Origin: an uncultured Endomicrobiia bacterium
GTDB lineage: Bacteria > Elusimicrobiota > Endomicrobiia > Endomicrobiales > Endomicrobiaceae
NCBI GenBank assembly: GCA_905236115.1
Contig: CAJOOL010000102.1
Span: 1-6,088, forward strand
Direction: 5' to 3'
DNA: 6,088 nucleotides
The notes below the pieces were generated by a model. It worked only from the letters and a program-made list of their open reading frames with translations. It had not been told where the DNA came from and made no database searches. This document shows, piece by piece, positions 1 to 5,215 of this stretch (positions are counted from its first letter, which is position 1; the number at the start of each line of letters is the position of its first letter). The position numbers were made by a program, and so were the translations under genes.

Positions 1-79
1 GAAGTTCCGCTTGAAGCGGTTCAACCGCCTCTTTATAGGCAAAATCTGCTTCGGGCTTTGCTCTTTCATAATTAATCAG
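1..79 (-). CDS. Start of an unidentified gene downstream of kdsD (partial, start unresolved)
   Basis: Two minus-strand frames stay open to the window edge after kdsD stops. One begins at an ATG (69-67) and would read MKEQSPKQILPIKRR..., but it uses many G/C-ending and rare-looking codons (AGG, CGG) and its nearest AGGA is about 14 nt upstream, which is too far. The other frame reads ...INYERAKPEADFAYKEAVEPLQAEL, with codon use like the neighbouring genes, but it has no ATG, GTG or TTG. A CTG (79-77) or ATT (76-74) lies at suitable distance from the AAAGGA just after the kdsD stop. I favour the second frame as coding and give the CTG only as a placeholder start. Two overlapping 13-bp palindromes lie inside (7-19 and 16-28). 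Product unknown; whichever frame is real, the gene probably shares the kdsD transcript. Confidence 0.35.
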   Translation of the reverse strand, partial: MINYERAKPEADFAYKEAVEPLQAEL

Positions 80-87
80 TGTTTCCT

Positions 88-1065
88 TTAAGCTATACCT
101 TTTGAAAGCAAATCATGTATATGAATAACCCCGACGGGCTTATTATCTTCAACGACGAAAAGATTTGTAATCTTCTTATCGTTCATTATTTTCATTGCTG
201 CCGAAGCCATTGAATCTTTGCAAACGGTTTTCGGATTTTTTGTCATTATTTCAAATGCAGGTTTATCAAGACTTTGTGCCGATAAACATCTTCTTAAATC
301 ACCGTCGGTAAGAATTCCCGTTAACTCTCCTTTATCATTCACAAAACCTGCACACCCCAGCCTCTTTGATGTCATTTCTATAAGAACCTGCTGCATTGAA
401 GCATTTTCTTTCAATATCGGCATTTCACTGCCCGTATGCATTAAGTCGGAAACTTTCTGTAAAACCGAACCGAGTTTTCCTCCCGGATGTCTCTCGTTAA
501 AATCTCTCTCTGTAAACCCTTTTCTTTCCATAAGACATGTGGTTAAAATATCCCCTATAACCAGTGTCGCCGTAGTGGAATTGGTCGGTGCCAGCCCCAA
601 AGGACAGGCTTCCCCGTTATCGGGAATCAATAGAACCACATCTCCCGCTTTTCCCAAAGAACTGTTCGGATTTTTAGTAATTGAAATTAAAGGAATGCCG
701 AACCTTTTACAATAGTTTAAAATATCCGCAAGTTCTTTGGACTCCCCGCTGTTTGATATCGCAACAACCACATCTTCTTCCGTAACCATACCCAAATCAC
801 CGTGGCTTGCTTCAGCAGGGTGGACAAAAAACGACGGCGTTCCCGTTGAAGCAAGCGACGCCGCAATTTTTTTACCTATATGTCCGGATTTTCCCATACC
901 GGTTATTATTACTCTTCCTTTGGCATTCTGCATCATATCCAATGCTTTAGTCAAAGAAATATCCAAACTTTCTTTCAAAATTTTAAGCGTGTCGGTTTCC
1001 ATTTCTATGGTTCTTCCCGCACACGCTTTATCTTTTTCAAACTGTTCTTTATATTTGTTTTCCAT
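88..1065 (-). CDS. kdsD: D-arabinose-5-phosphate isomerase (SIS domain plus two CBS domains)
   Basis: This cytoplasmic enzyme interconverts ribulose-5-phosphate and arabinose-5-phosphate, the first step towards Kdo of lipopolysaccharide. The 325-residue product has the usual full length. The SIS domain (about 35-195) carries GMGKSG at 56-61, HPAEASHGDLGM at 82-93 and ISNSGESKE at 103-111. K59, E111, E152 and H193 fall exactly at the catalytic positions I recall for E. coli KdsD/KpsF. Two CBS domains follow (about 205-265 and 272-325). I chose the ATG at 1065 because AGAGGG (1076-1071) sits 5 nt upstream. The frame is open 36 codons further up, but the next in-frame ATG (1146) lies within the -10 box of the proposed promoter. 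kdsC, kdsA and kdsB are not in the window. A capsule or sugar-specific paralogue (KpsF, GutQ) cannot be excluded, but no such genes are visible nearby. Confidence 0.96.
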   Translation of the reverse strand: MENKYKEQFEKDKACAGRTIEMETDTLKILKESLDISLTKALDMMQNAKGRVIITGMGKSGHIGKKIAASLASTGTPSFFVHPAEASHGDLGMVTEEDVVVAISNSGESKELADILNYCKRFGIPLISITKNPNSSLGKAGDVVLLIPDNGEACPLGLAPTNSTTATLVIGDILTTCLMERKGFTERDFNERHPGGKLGSVLQKVSDLMHTGSEMPILKENASMQQVLIEMTSKRLGCAGFVNDKGELTGILTDGDLRRCLSAQSLDKPAFEIMTKNPKTVCKDSMASAAMKIMNDKKITNLFVVEDNKPVGVIHIHDLLSKGIA

Positions 1066-1070
1066 CTTTA

Positions 1071-1076
1071 CCCTCT
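1071..1076 (-). promoter_or_regulatory. Ribosome-binding site that fixes the kdsD start
   Basis: On the minus strand AGAGGG is followed by 5 nt and the ATG at 1065. This decides for the 325-residue form, whose N-terminus (MENKYKEQ) suits the family. The 36-codon upstream extension has no comparable site at its start. Confidence 0.75.
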
Positions 1077-1144
1077 GAATATAATATACATCAATATACG
1101 TCAATACTTTCGTTCCGAATTCATACGCATTCCCTAAAGAGTAC

Positions 1145-1173
1145 ATTATATTAAAAAACACAATATATATCAA
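1145..1173 (-). promoter_or_regulatory. Sigma-70-type promoter for kdsD
   Basis: Read on the minus strand there is a -35 TTGATA (1173-1168), a 17-nt spacer and a perfect -10 TATAAT (1150-1145). Transcription would start near 1138, giving a kdsD leader of about 70 nt. The promoter lies directly after the stop codon of the regulator gene (1178). kdsD can therefore be transcribed independently, although readthrough from the regulator is also possible because no terminator is visible between them. Confidence 0.7.
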
Positions 1174-1177
1174 CAGA

Positions 1178-1543
1178 TTATTTTTTTAGGCAAGCTATTT
1201 CACTTTCAAGTCTTTTTATTTTTTCCTTAAATTTCTCTTCTTTTTCATCTATCAGTTTGTTTTGATTTTCTATCAATTTCATTACAAGACTTATGACGTC
1301 ATTATCTTTATATCTATTTTTATCATCGTTTTCAACACTTTCATTTTTGTTATTGATAAAATAATTTACGGGAACATCCAAAACATTGGAAATTTTTTCT
1401 ATGGTATCCATCTGCGGATTATTGGACAGCCCCCTCACCCAGCGGTTAACAACGGAATGTTTTACATTTAATTTTTTAGCCAAATCCGTCTGAGATATAT
1501 CTTTTTCTTTTAATATTTTTTTTAATTTTTCACCGAAATTCAT
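1178..1543 (-). CDS. XRE-family helix-turn-helix regulator with C-terminal coiled coil
   Basis: The 121-residue product is a Cro/C1-type DNA-binding protein. Its HTH_3-like domain covers about residues 4-62: SQTDLAKKLNV (17-27) is the first helix of the helix-turn-helix, HSVVNRWVRG (29-38) the recognition helix, and LDVPVNYF (55-62) the typical domain end. A charged linker follows, then a Lys/Glu-rich helix (about 85-121) with heptad-like hydrophobics that probably forms a coiled coil for dimerisation. I chose the ATG at 1543 because AGGG (1554-1551) is 7 nt upstream; a TTG two codons earlier is too close to it. The gene is divergent from the pilin. Both putative promoters lie in one inverted repeat, so autoregulation and control of the pilin transcript are the natural inference. 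A phage-type or stress-type role is also possible. Ligand unknown. Confidence 0.88.
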   Translation of the reverse strand: MNFGEKLKKILKEKDISQTDLAKKLNVKHSVVNRWVRGLSNNPQMDTIEKISNVLDVPVNYFINNKNESVENDDKNRYKDNDVISLVMKLIENQNKLIDEKEEKFKEKIKRLESEIACLKK

Positions 1544-1574
1544 AAACAAGCCCTAAAAACACAACAGAAAAATA

Positions 1575-1603
1575 TTGACTTTTTAAATCTTATATGCTAC
1601 AAT
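1575..1603 (+). promoter_or_regulatory. Sigma-70-type promoter for the pilin leader
   Basis: The -35 is TTGACT (1575-1580), the spacer 17 nt, and the -10 TACAAT (1598-1603), preceded by an extended-10 TG (1595-1596). The start should be near 1610, which gives the pilin an untranslated leader of about 260 nt. The inverted repeat overlies the promoter from the end of the -35 to beyond the start site, so a bound repressor would block it. Confidence 0.7.
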
Positions 1604-1626
1604 TTAAAGCATACAAGATTTAAAAA
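1580..1626. promoter_or_regulatory. Candidate regulator operator: 18-bp imperfect inverted repeat
   Basis: The left arm (1580-1597) and right arm (1609-1626) are complementary at 17 of 18 positions, separated by 11 nt. The core of each arm is TTTTAAATCTTATA or its inverse. A third, directly oriented relative, TTTTAAATCATATA, lies at 1633-1646. The arms cover the -35/-10 region of both divergent promoters. The length and symmetry suit a dimeric XRE protein, most simply the product of the adjacent gene at 1178-1543. That assignment is inference; the repeat is seen directly. Confidence 0.6.
1589..1616 (-). promoter_or_regulatory. Possible promoter for the XRE regulator
   Basis: On the minus strand, TTGTAT (1616-1611), a 16-nt spacer and TATAAG (1594-1589) form a moderate sigma-70-like match. 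It would give a leader of about 40 nt before the ATG at 1543. It overlaps the plus-strand promoter and the inverted repeat, so the two transcripts would compete. AT-richness makes such matches easy to find, so confidence is moderate. Confidence 0.45.
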
Positions 1627-1659
1627 TACAAATTTTAAATCATATAATACACAAAATAA

Positions 1660-1837
1660 GCCGAGCGGGCTGTTTTTGGCTGACAACCAAATACATAGCA
1701 CAGCTTGGATAAAAGATAAAAACTTTTGCGTGAGTTTATCTCTCGGCAATTATACAAAAATGCAACGCATTTTTGTATAGAAGATTGGAGAAAAATAGGA
1801 AGCACCAGAACGCTGCGATGCCGCAGCTTAGCCGGTG
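1660..1837 (+). promoter_or_regulatory. Structured 5' leader of the pilin, candidate cis-regulatory RNA
   Basis: This stretch is the bulk of the untranslated leader and is rich in complementary segments. GCCGAG (1660-1665) pairs with CTCGGC (1742-1747), closing a domain of 88 nt. Inside it AGATAAA (1714-1720) pairs with TTTATCT (1735-1741), directly abutting the closing stem. GCTG (1679-1682)/CAGC (1701-1704) and CCAA (1687-1690)/TTGG (1705-1708) could form a small pseudoknot. After it comes a perfect 13-bp hairpin with a 3-nt loop (1751-1763/1767-1779). A compound hairpin follows: CACC (1803-1806)/GGTG (1834-1837) enclosing GCTGCG (1812-1817)/CGCAGC (1822-1827). An A-rich stretch then leads to the pilin ribosome-binding site. 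I see no c-di-GMP-I signature or other riboswitch consensus that I know. It could also be an mRNA-stability leader. Pairings are by eye; short stems may be chance. Confidence 0.45.
1751..1779 (+). repeat. Perfect 13-bp inverted repeat in the pilin leader
   Basis: TATACAAAAATGC, a 3-nt loop (AAC) and the exact complement form an uninterrupted hairpin. No T-run follows, so it is not a typical intrinsic terminator. It contains a tiny ATG frame of six codons (1760-1780) without a ribosome-binding site. Confidence 0.8.
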
Positions 1838-1860
1838 ATAAAATAAAAAAAACAAAAAAA

Positions 1861-1865
1861 AGGAG
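1861..1865 (+). promoter_or_regulatory. Ribosome-binding site deciding the pilin start
   Basis: AGGAG stands 7 nt before the ATG at 1873, after an A-rich, probably unstructured stretch. A 10-nt copy of the site, GGAGAAAAAT (1862-1871), occurs at 1787-1796 without a start codon after it. Confidence 0.85.
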
Positions 1866-1872
1866 AAAAATT

Positions 1873-2358
1873 ATGAAAAAATCATTTAGATTTAGGAAAC
1901 GGTCTCAAAATGTCGGTTTCACACTCGTGGAATTGGTTATCGTTATTGCCATCGTTATTATCTTGTCAGTAATTTCTGTACCAATTTACAGAGGTTATGT
2001 TGATAAGGCAAAAATGGCTGAAGGTTACGCATTATTAGGAACTATCATTTCAGCACAAAAATCTTATTATTCCGAATATGGTTATTTTTGGACATCCGCA
2101 TGGATGGGAATGGATTACAGAACCAGTTATAATGAATATTTAGGGATAGATGCCCGAAGCAATAAATATTTTACTTTCTTTACAATAACTTCGGCAAGCA
2201 ATCAAGATCCAAGAAATTATTTTGCTTCTTATGTACCAAAACCAAATGAACTTGTAAACGATGTCATAAAAAATAGTTTAAGAATAAGATTTTGGGTGAC
2301 TGCCCCAGGTGGCTCAGAAGTAATTGGTGCAAATATAACAGAAACCACTTATGCATAA
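1873..2358 (+). CDS. Type IV pilin / type II secretion pseudopilin-like protein
   Basis: The 161-residue product has a class III prepilin signal. A basic leader of 15 residues ends in G15, and prepilin peptidase would cut before F16 and methylate it. F16-TLVE follows with the conserved Glu at mature position 5 (E20), then a hydrophobic helix to about residue 40 (LVIVIAIVIILSVISVPIY). The amphipathic AEGYALLGTIISAQKSYYSEYG segment (49-70) is typical of short pilins. The globular part is rich in aromatic residues, Asn and Ser and has no cysteine, so the C-terminal disulfide of classical type IVa major pilins is absent. The protein acts at the inner membrane and in an extracellular or periplasmic fibre; whether it is a major pilin, minor pilin or pseudopilin cannot be told. 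No assembly genes are nearby. All five prolines use CCA, unlike the neighbouring genes. Confidence 0.9.
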   Translation: MKKSFRFRKRSQNVGFTLVELVIVIAIVIILSVISVPIYRGYVDKAKMAEGYALLGTIISAQKSYYSEYGYFWTSAWMGMDYRTSYNEYLGIDARSNKYFTFFTITSASNQDPRNYFASYVPKPNELVNDVIKNSLRIRFWVTAPGGSEVIGANITETTYA

Positions 2359-2379
2359 TAAAGTAAACAACAAAAATAA

Positions 2380-2402
2380 AGGTCAAGACATAGCATTGAC
2401 CT
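2380..2402 (+). repeat. Short hairpin after the pilin stop
   Basis: AGGTCAA (2380-2386) and TTGACCT (2396-2402) form a 7-bp perfect stem with a 9-nt loop. An A-run follows instead of a T-run, so it is unlikely to terminate alone. It may protect the 3' end or act together with the next hairpin. Confidence 0.5.
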
Positions 2403-2407
2403 AAAAC

Positions 2408-2455
2408 CGAAAGCAGGGTGAGAAAAAAATCTTACTCTGCTTTCGCTATTTTATT
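2408..2455 (+). terminator. Intrinsic terminator of the pilin transcript
   Basis: A 16-bp stem (2408-2423/2430-2445) with a 6-A loop is followed by a CTATTTTATT tail. Two of the pairs are G-U when transcribed on the plus strand, but would be A-C mismatches on the minus strand. This marks it as primarily the pilin terminator. It also lies 22 nt beyond the trpF stop (2477) and may end the his operon transcript less efficiently from the other side. Confidence 0.8.
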
Positions 2456-2476
2456 CACACAGCAAAGGCTTTAATT

Positions 2477-3103
2477 TTACAGACTGTGAGCGGCTTTAAT
2501 GAATTCCGCCATTTTGTTAAAATCTTTTTTTCTCTGAAGTCTTTCAATACTCGTATCCGCTTCAACGGCATAAGGTTTGTATTTTTCAACAATATCTTCC
2601 ACATTACCGGCAGATATTCCTCCTGTTATAAAACAGGGAACCGATATTTGGCTTAATGCCGAAAGATTTTCGGTATTGATACTTACTTCACCGTTTTCAT
2701 TTTTGGAAGAAATATCCAAAACAAAATAATCAACATTTCCTGCATAAGGTTTCAATTTTTCAATATCGGAAATTGTTGTAAACTTCATATATTTTAAAAT
2801 TTTTATTCCTAAAGAAACGGATAATGCCTTACAAAACTCCGGAGTTTCCGAACCGTTAAGCTGCACGGCTTTGATTGCCGTTTTTTTGACAACTTTTGTT
2901 ATTGTTTTATGATCGCTGTCTGCAAATATCCCCGCGGCGGTAACAAAAGGCGGGAGTTTTTCGTTTACTTCTTTTAACATTTTATCGGAAACTTTTTTGG
3001 CAGAATCCTTTATCAGGCTGAAACCTAAATAATCTGCCCCTAAATTGGTAGCATTTAACGCATCATCATAATTTGTAATACCGCAGATTTTTACTTTTAA
3101 CAC
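2477..3103 (-). CDS. trpF: Phosphoribosylanthranilate isomerase, divergent
   Basis: The 208-residue beta/alpha-barrel protein belongs to the TrpF family, which converts phosphoribosylanthranilate to CdRP in tryptophan synthesis. KICGIT (5-10) supplies the general base C7. VDYFVLD (124-130) ends in the likely general acid D130. VQLNG (80-84), FITGGISAGNVEDI (158-171) and the ADTSIE strand (182-187) match the phosphate-binding end of the barrel. Several family motifs are altered: the usual SPR after strand 1 is SAKK (34-37), VQLHG is VQLNG, and the GGTG-type loop after D130 reads ENGEV. Translation starts at a GTG (3103) with AGGAG 5 nt upstream. It is the last gene of the his operon, 58 nt after hisI, and no other trp gene is visible. 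Family membership is secure; full activity is less so. Confidence 0.88.
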   Translation of the reverse strand: MLKVKICGITNYDDALNATNLGADYLGFSLIKDSAKKVSDKMLKEVNEKLPPFVTAAGIFADSDHKTITKVVKKTAIKAVQLNGSETPEFCKALSVSLGIKILKYMKFTTISDIEKLKPYAGNVDYFVLDISSKNENGEVSINTENLSALSQISVPCFITGGISAGNVEDIVEKYKPYAVEADTSIERLQRKKDFNKMAEFIKAAHSL

Positions 3104-3108
3104 TTTTA

Positions 3109-3113
3109 CTCCT
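3109..3113 (-). promoter_or_regulatory. Ribosome-binding site supporting the trpF GTG start
   Basis: AGGAG on the minus strand precedes GTG (3103) by 5 nt. The next residues, LKVKICGIT, begin the first barrel strand at the normal distance, so no earlier start is needed. Confidence 0.75.
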
Positions 3114-3161
3114 ATATAATATTTTTATAGACAAGATTTCTTCACCGCCCGCTTAAATTTT

Positions 3162-3551
3162 TTATTTTCCGTAAACTTTCTTCGGGTCAAAAATCTTCTC
3201 GCCTACAATTTTGCTCTTTCCTGTAAAAGACAATTTCCTGTAAAAACAGCTTCTGTAACCTGTATGACAGGCGGAATCACCTACCTGAATAACTTTAAGC
3301 AAAATACAGTCGGCATCGCAGTCATAATAAACTTCTTTTACTTTCTGAATATTTCCGGATTCTTCGCCCTTTATCCAAAATTTCTGTCTGGAACGACTCC
3401 AATAAGTGGCTTTTTTTGTTTTCAAAGTTCTTTCAAAAGCTTCGGCATTCATATATGCAACCATCAAAATTGTTCCGTCTTTATAATCTTGAACTACTAC
3501 AGGTATCAAACCGTTCTTATCAAACTTCAATTGCTTGGTAATTTCCAACAT
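3162..3551 (-). CDS. hisI: Phosphoribosyl-AMP cyclohydrolase
   Basis: HisI opens the adenine ring of phosphoribosyl-AMP to give ProFAR, the third step of histidine synthesis, in the cytoplasm. The 129-residue product is a stand-alone cyclohydrolase with no fused HisE pyrophosphohydrolase domain. [13 protein letters not shown] (10-22), MVAYMN (30-35) and [20 protein letters not shown] (48-67) are family hallmarks. DCDADC (77-82) holds the Mg-binding aspartates D77, D79 and D81 and zinc ligand C78; CHTGYRSC (95-102) gives zinc ligands C95 and C102. The ATG at 3551 has GGAGG 6 nt upstream. The gap of 117 nt to hisA is the longest in the operon and contains a palindromic repeat. A weak internal promoter may lie there (TTACAA, 17 nt, TTTAGA on the minus strand). 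hisE is not seen in the window. Confidence 0.96.
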   Translation of the reverse strand: MLEITKQLKFDKNGLIPVVVQDYKDGTILMVAYMNAEAFERTLKTKKATYWSRSRQKFWIKGEESGNIQKVKEVYYDCDADCILLKVIQVGDSACHTGYRSCFYRKLSFTGKSKIVGEKIFDPKKVYGK

Positions 3552-3618
3552 TTTTCCCTCCGCAAAAATTTCTAAACAAACAGAAAACGCACTTTGTAAA
3601 TTTTAATAATAATTTATA

Positions 3619-3655
3619 ATTGCTTCGTTGGCTTCGCCTGCCTCGCAATGACGAC
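3619..3655. repeat. Interspersed palindromic repeat-like element between hisA and hisI
   Basis: On the minus strand this reads GTCATTGCGAGG...GAAGCCAACGAAGCAAT. ATTGC (3619-3623) pairs with GCAAT (3645-3649), with an inner GGC-TTC-GCC hairpin (3630-3638). From memory it resembles the common repeat beginning CGTCATTGCGAGG and ending GAAGCAATC that is scattered between genes in many unrelated bacterial genomes. It is more GC-rich than its surroundings. In the hisA-hisI gap it may act as an mRNA processing or attenuation hairpin. An adjoining ACGAC (3651-3655)/GTCGT (3665-3669) stem reaches the hisA stop codon. Confidence 0.6.
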
Positions 3656-3668
3656 ACTGTTTTTGTCG

Positions 3669-4400
3669 TTAATTGCCGTTCAAAGCTCTTATAGCTTCTT
3701 CCAGCTTAAAATCTTCGGTATACAGAGCTTTGCCTACTATTGCACCGATAACACCGTTTTTTTCCAGCTTTGCAATTTTTTTAACATCTTCCACGGTGGT
3801 TACTCCGCCGGAAGCTATCACCCTCATTTTACTGATTTTTGCTACTTTTTTAAGTCCGTCAATATTTGGGCCTTTCAACATACCGTCTTTGGATATATCG
3901 GTATATATTATTTCCTGCACGCCCATACCTTTAAGTTTTTCTATCATTTCTTCGGTTTTTACCGGGGTAATTTCTTTCCAGCCGCCGATGGCAACTTTAT
4001 CTTCATAAATATCAAGAGCAACAATAATTTTTTCCGGGCCGTATTTTTCTATAGCCTGTCTGACTATATCGGGATTATAAACTGCCACCGTTCCCAGTAT
4101 GGCGTAAGAAGCACCCAGCGTAAAAATATCGTCAATTCTTTTCATATTTCTTATCCCGCCGCCCACTTCCACCGGCATATCAACGCTTAAACAAATATTT
4201 CCGATAATGGCATTGTTTGTTTGATTACCGGAAAAAGAACCGTCCAAATCCACAACATGAAGCCTTTCGGCTCCTTTTGCTTTCCAGAGTTTGGCCATAA
4301 AAACGGGATCTTTGGAATAAATAGTTTCGTCGGCAATCTTGCCCTGTTTTAACATAACACAATTTCCCTGTCTGATATCAACTGCGGGTATTACTAACAT
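3669..4400 (-). CDS. hisA: ProFAR isomerase (HisA)
   Basis: HisA performs the Amadori rearrangement of ProFAR to PRFAR, using a beta/alpha barrel built of two similar halves. The 243 residues are the normal length. [12 protein letters not shown] (4-15) holds catalytic D8. VVDLDGS (49-55), VEVGGGIR (77-84) and ILGTVA (101-106) complete the first half. [15 protein letters not shown] (127-141) holds catalytic D130 and W141, [13 protein letters not shown] (167-179) the second-half loop, and ASGGV (196-200) with IVGKALY (221-227) the phosphate sites. The second-half catalytic loop fits HisA better than HisF. The ATG at 4400 lies 13 nt after the hisB stop, and its ribosome-binding site (AGAGG) overlaps that stop, suggesting coupled translation. 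A separate trpF two genes downstream makes a bifunctional PriA role unnecessary, but does not rule it out. Confidence 0.96.
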   Translation of the reverse strand: MLVIPAVDIRQGNCVMLKQGKIADETIYSKDPVFMAKLWKAKGAERLHVVDLDGSFSGNQTNNAIIGNICLSVDMPVEVGGGIRNMKRIDDIFTLGASYAILGTVAVYNPDIVRQAIEKYGPEKIIVALDIYEDKVAIGGWKEITPVKTEEMIEKLKGMGVQEIIYTDISKDGMLKGPNIDGLKKVAKISKMRVIASGGVTTVEDVKKIAKLEKNGVIGAIVGKALYTEDFKLEEAIRALNGN

Positions 4401-4413
4401 TTTATTTTTACCT

Positions 4414-4995
4414 CTATAAAATACCTTTTGTGGAAGGTATATTTTTATTTTTTTTATTCTTGCTTATTGCTGTTGCAAATGCATGTCCAAACCCTTTAAA
4501 AATGGACTCTGCTATATGGTGGTTGTTTCTTCCTTTTATCATTTTTATATGAAGCGTTATCGCCGCATTATTTACAAGTGCGATAAAAAATTCCTGTATC
4601 AAATCGTAATTAAATCCCGTTGTTTGAAACTTTATTTCCGCTTCGTAGCTTAAGTGAGGACGCCCAGAAATGTCAAGAGCCGTATAAGATAAAGCCTCAT
4701 CCATGGGAAGAAGAAACTGCCCGTATCTTGTTATGCCTTTTTTATCGCCGAGAGCTTCTTTAAAAGCCTGCCCCAGCGTAATGCCCATATCTTCAACCAA
4801 ATGGTGGTCGTCAATTTCCGTGTCGCCTTTGGCATTAATTTTCAGATAAATTCCGGCATGAGCGGCAAACAGCGTAAGCATATGGTCCATGAACGGTATC
4901 GTGGTATTTATCACCGGTTTTTTACTTGAATCCAAATTCAGTTCTATATCAACATCGGTTTCAAAAGTTTTTCTTTTTATATGTGCTTTTCTCAT
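4414..4995 (-). CDS. hisB: Imidazoleglycerol-phosphate dehydratase
   Basis: This enzyme dehydrates imidazoleglycerol phosphate to imidazoleacetol phosphate. The 193-residue protein is the monofunctional form; the N-terminal histidinol-phosphatase domain of enterobacterial HisB is absent. The two metal-binding repeats are clear: [12 protein letters not shown] (37-48) with [11 protein letters not shown] (62-72), and later [12 protein letters not shown] (157-168). H64/H65/E68 and H159/H160/E163 are the expected metal ligands. [16 protein letters not shown] (98-113) and the C-terminal PSTKGIL (187-193) complete the active site. The ATG at 4995 has a modest purine-rich site (GAGAGAAG) that overlaps the stop of the preceding 69-codon gene. 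It lies between that gene and hisA in a tight operon. Confidence 0.96.
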   Translation of the reverse strand: MRKAHIKRKTFETDVDIELNLDSSKKPVINTTIPFMDHMLTLFAAHAGIYLKINAKGDTEIDDHHLVEDMGITLGQAFKEALGDKKGITRYGQFLLPMDEALSYTALDISGRPHLSYEAEIKFQTTGFNYDLIQEFFIALVNNAAITLHIKMIKGRNNHHIAESIFKGFGHAFATAISKNKKNKNIPSTKGIL

Positions 4996-5005
4996 TTTCT
5001 TCTCT

Positions 5006-5215
5006 CTAATTTAAGTAACTTACTTTAGACAACAGACGCTCCGTAAGCATTCTGTCAAAATCGTTAAATCTTAAACTGTTTTCCAGTTTTTCCAGCAAAG
5101 GAACTTCATCCATGGAAAGATCAAATTCGTCTTTACCTTTATTAACTTTTCTTAAAGATTCCGAAAGCATTCTTAAAAGTAAATCTATTTCTCTTTCAGA
5201 AAGGTCTACATACAT
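5006..5215 (-). CDS. Small protein of unknown function encoded between hisD and hisB
   Basis: I do not recognise this 69-residue protein. It is charged and helix-rich, with no signal peptide, membrane segment or cysteine. LSEREIDLLLRMLSESLRKV (5-24) looks like an amphipathic helix. An acidic linker (KGKDEFDLSMDEVP, 26-39) leads to a second helical stretch (LLEKLENSLRFNDFDRMLTERLLSKV, 40-65). Its ATG overlaps the hisD stop (TAATG), with AGAGGTGA (5230-5223) 7 nt upstream inside hisD. Its own stop is 10 nt from hisB. The good ribosome-binding site, the coupling and the native-looking codons make it a real gene. Position suggests a role linked to histidine synthesis, perhaps as a partner of HisD or HisB, but that is only context. 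Confidence 0.75.
   Translation of the reverse strand: MYVDLSEREIDLLLRMLSESLRKVNKGKDEFDLSMDEVPLLEKLENSLRFNDFDRMLTERLLSKVSYLN

Noticed and set aside
218..1078. Long plus-strand open frames opposite kdsD (and similar ones opposite hisA, hisI and hisD)
   Set aside because: They lie fully antisense to conserved genes, have no ribosome-binding site and show no recognisable domain; they are shadows of the coding strand.
1078..1104. TTGACG with a TATATT or TATTCA box just before kdsD as a second promoter
   Set aside because: The implied start site would fall within or after the kdsD ribosome-binding site, so the transcript could not be translated normally.
1066..1173. A 36-residue N-terminal extension of KdsD
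   Set aside because: Its in-frame ATGs lie in or before the -10 box of the kdsD promoter and lack a good ribosome-binding site; the ATG at 1065 has AGAGGG at 5 nt and gives the exact family residue numbering.
1611..1660. CRISPR-like array suggested by repeated TTTTAAATC units
   Set aside because: Only three copies in mixed orientation and with unequal spacing; an operator explains them better.
1751..1779. The 13-bp hairpin as an intrinsic terminator or attenuator
   Set aside because: No T-run follows and the stem is AT-rich; it can only be a leader structure on present evidence.
1760..1848. Six-codon ATG frames in the pilin leader as leader peptides
   Set aside because: Neither has a ribosome-binding site at proper distance and neither shows a run of regulatory codons.
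1726..1872. A 49-codon in-frame upstream extension of the pilin from a TTG
   Set aside because: The frame is open by chance through a structured leader. There is no ribosome-binding site at the TTG, and prepilin leaders are short and end in the glycine before FTLVE, as given by the ATG at 1873.
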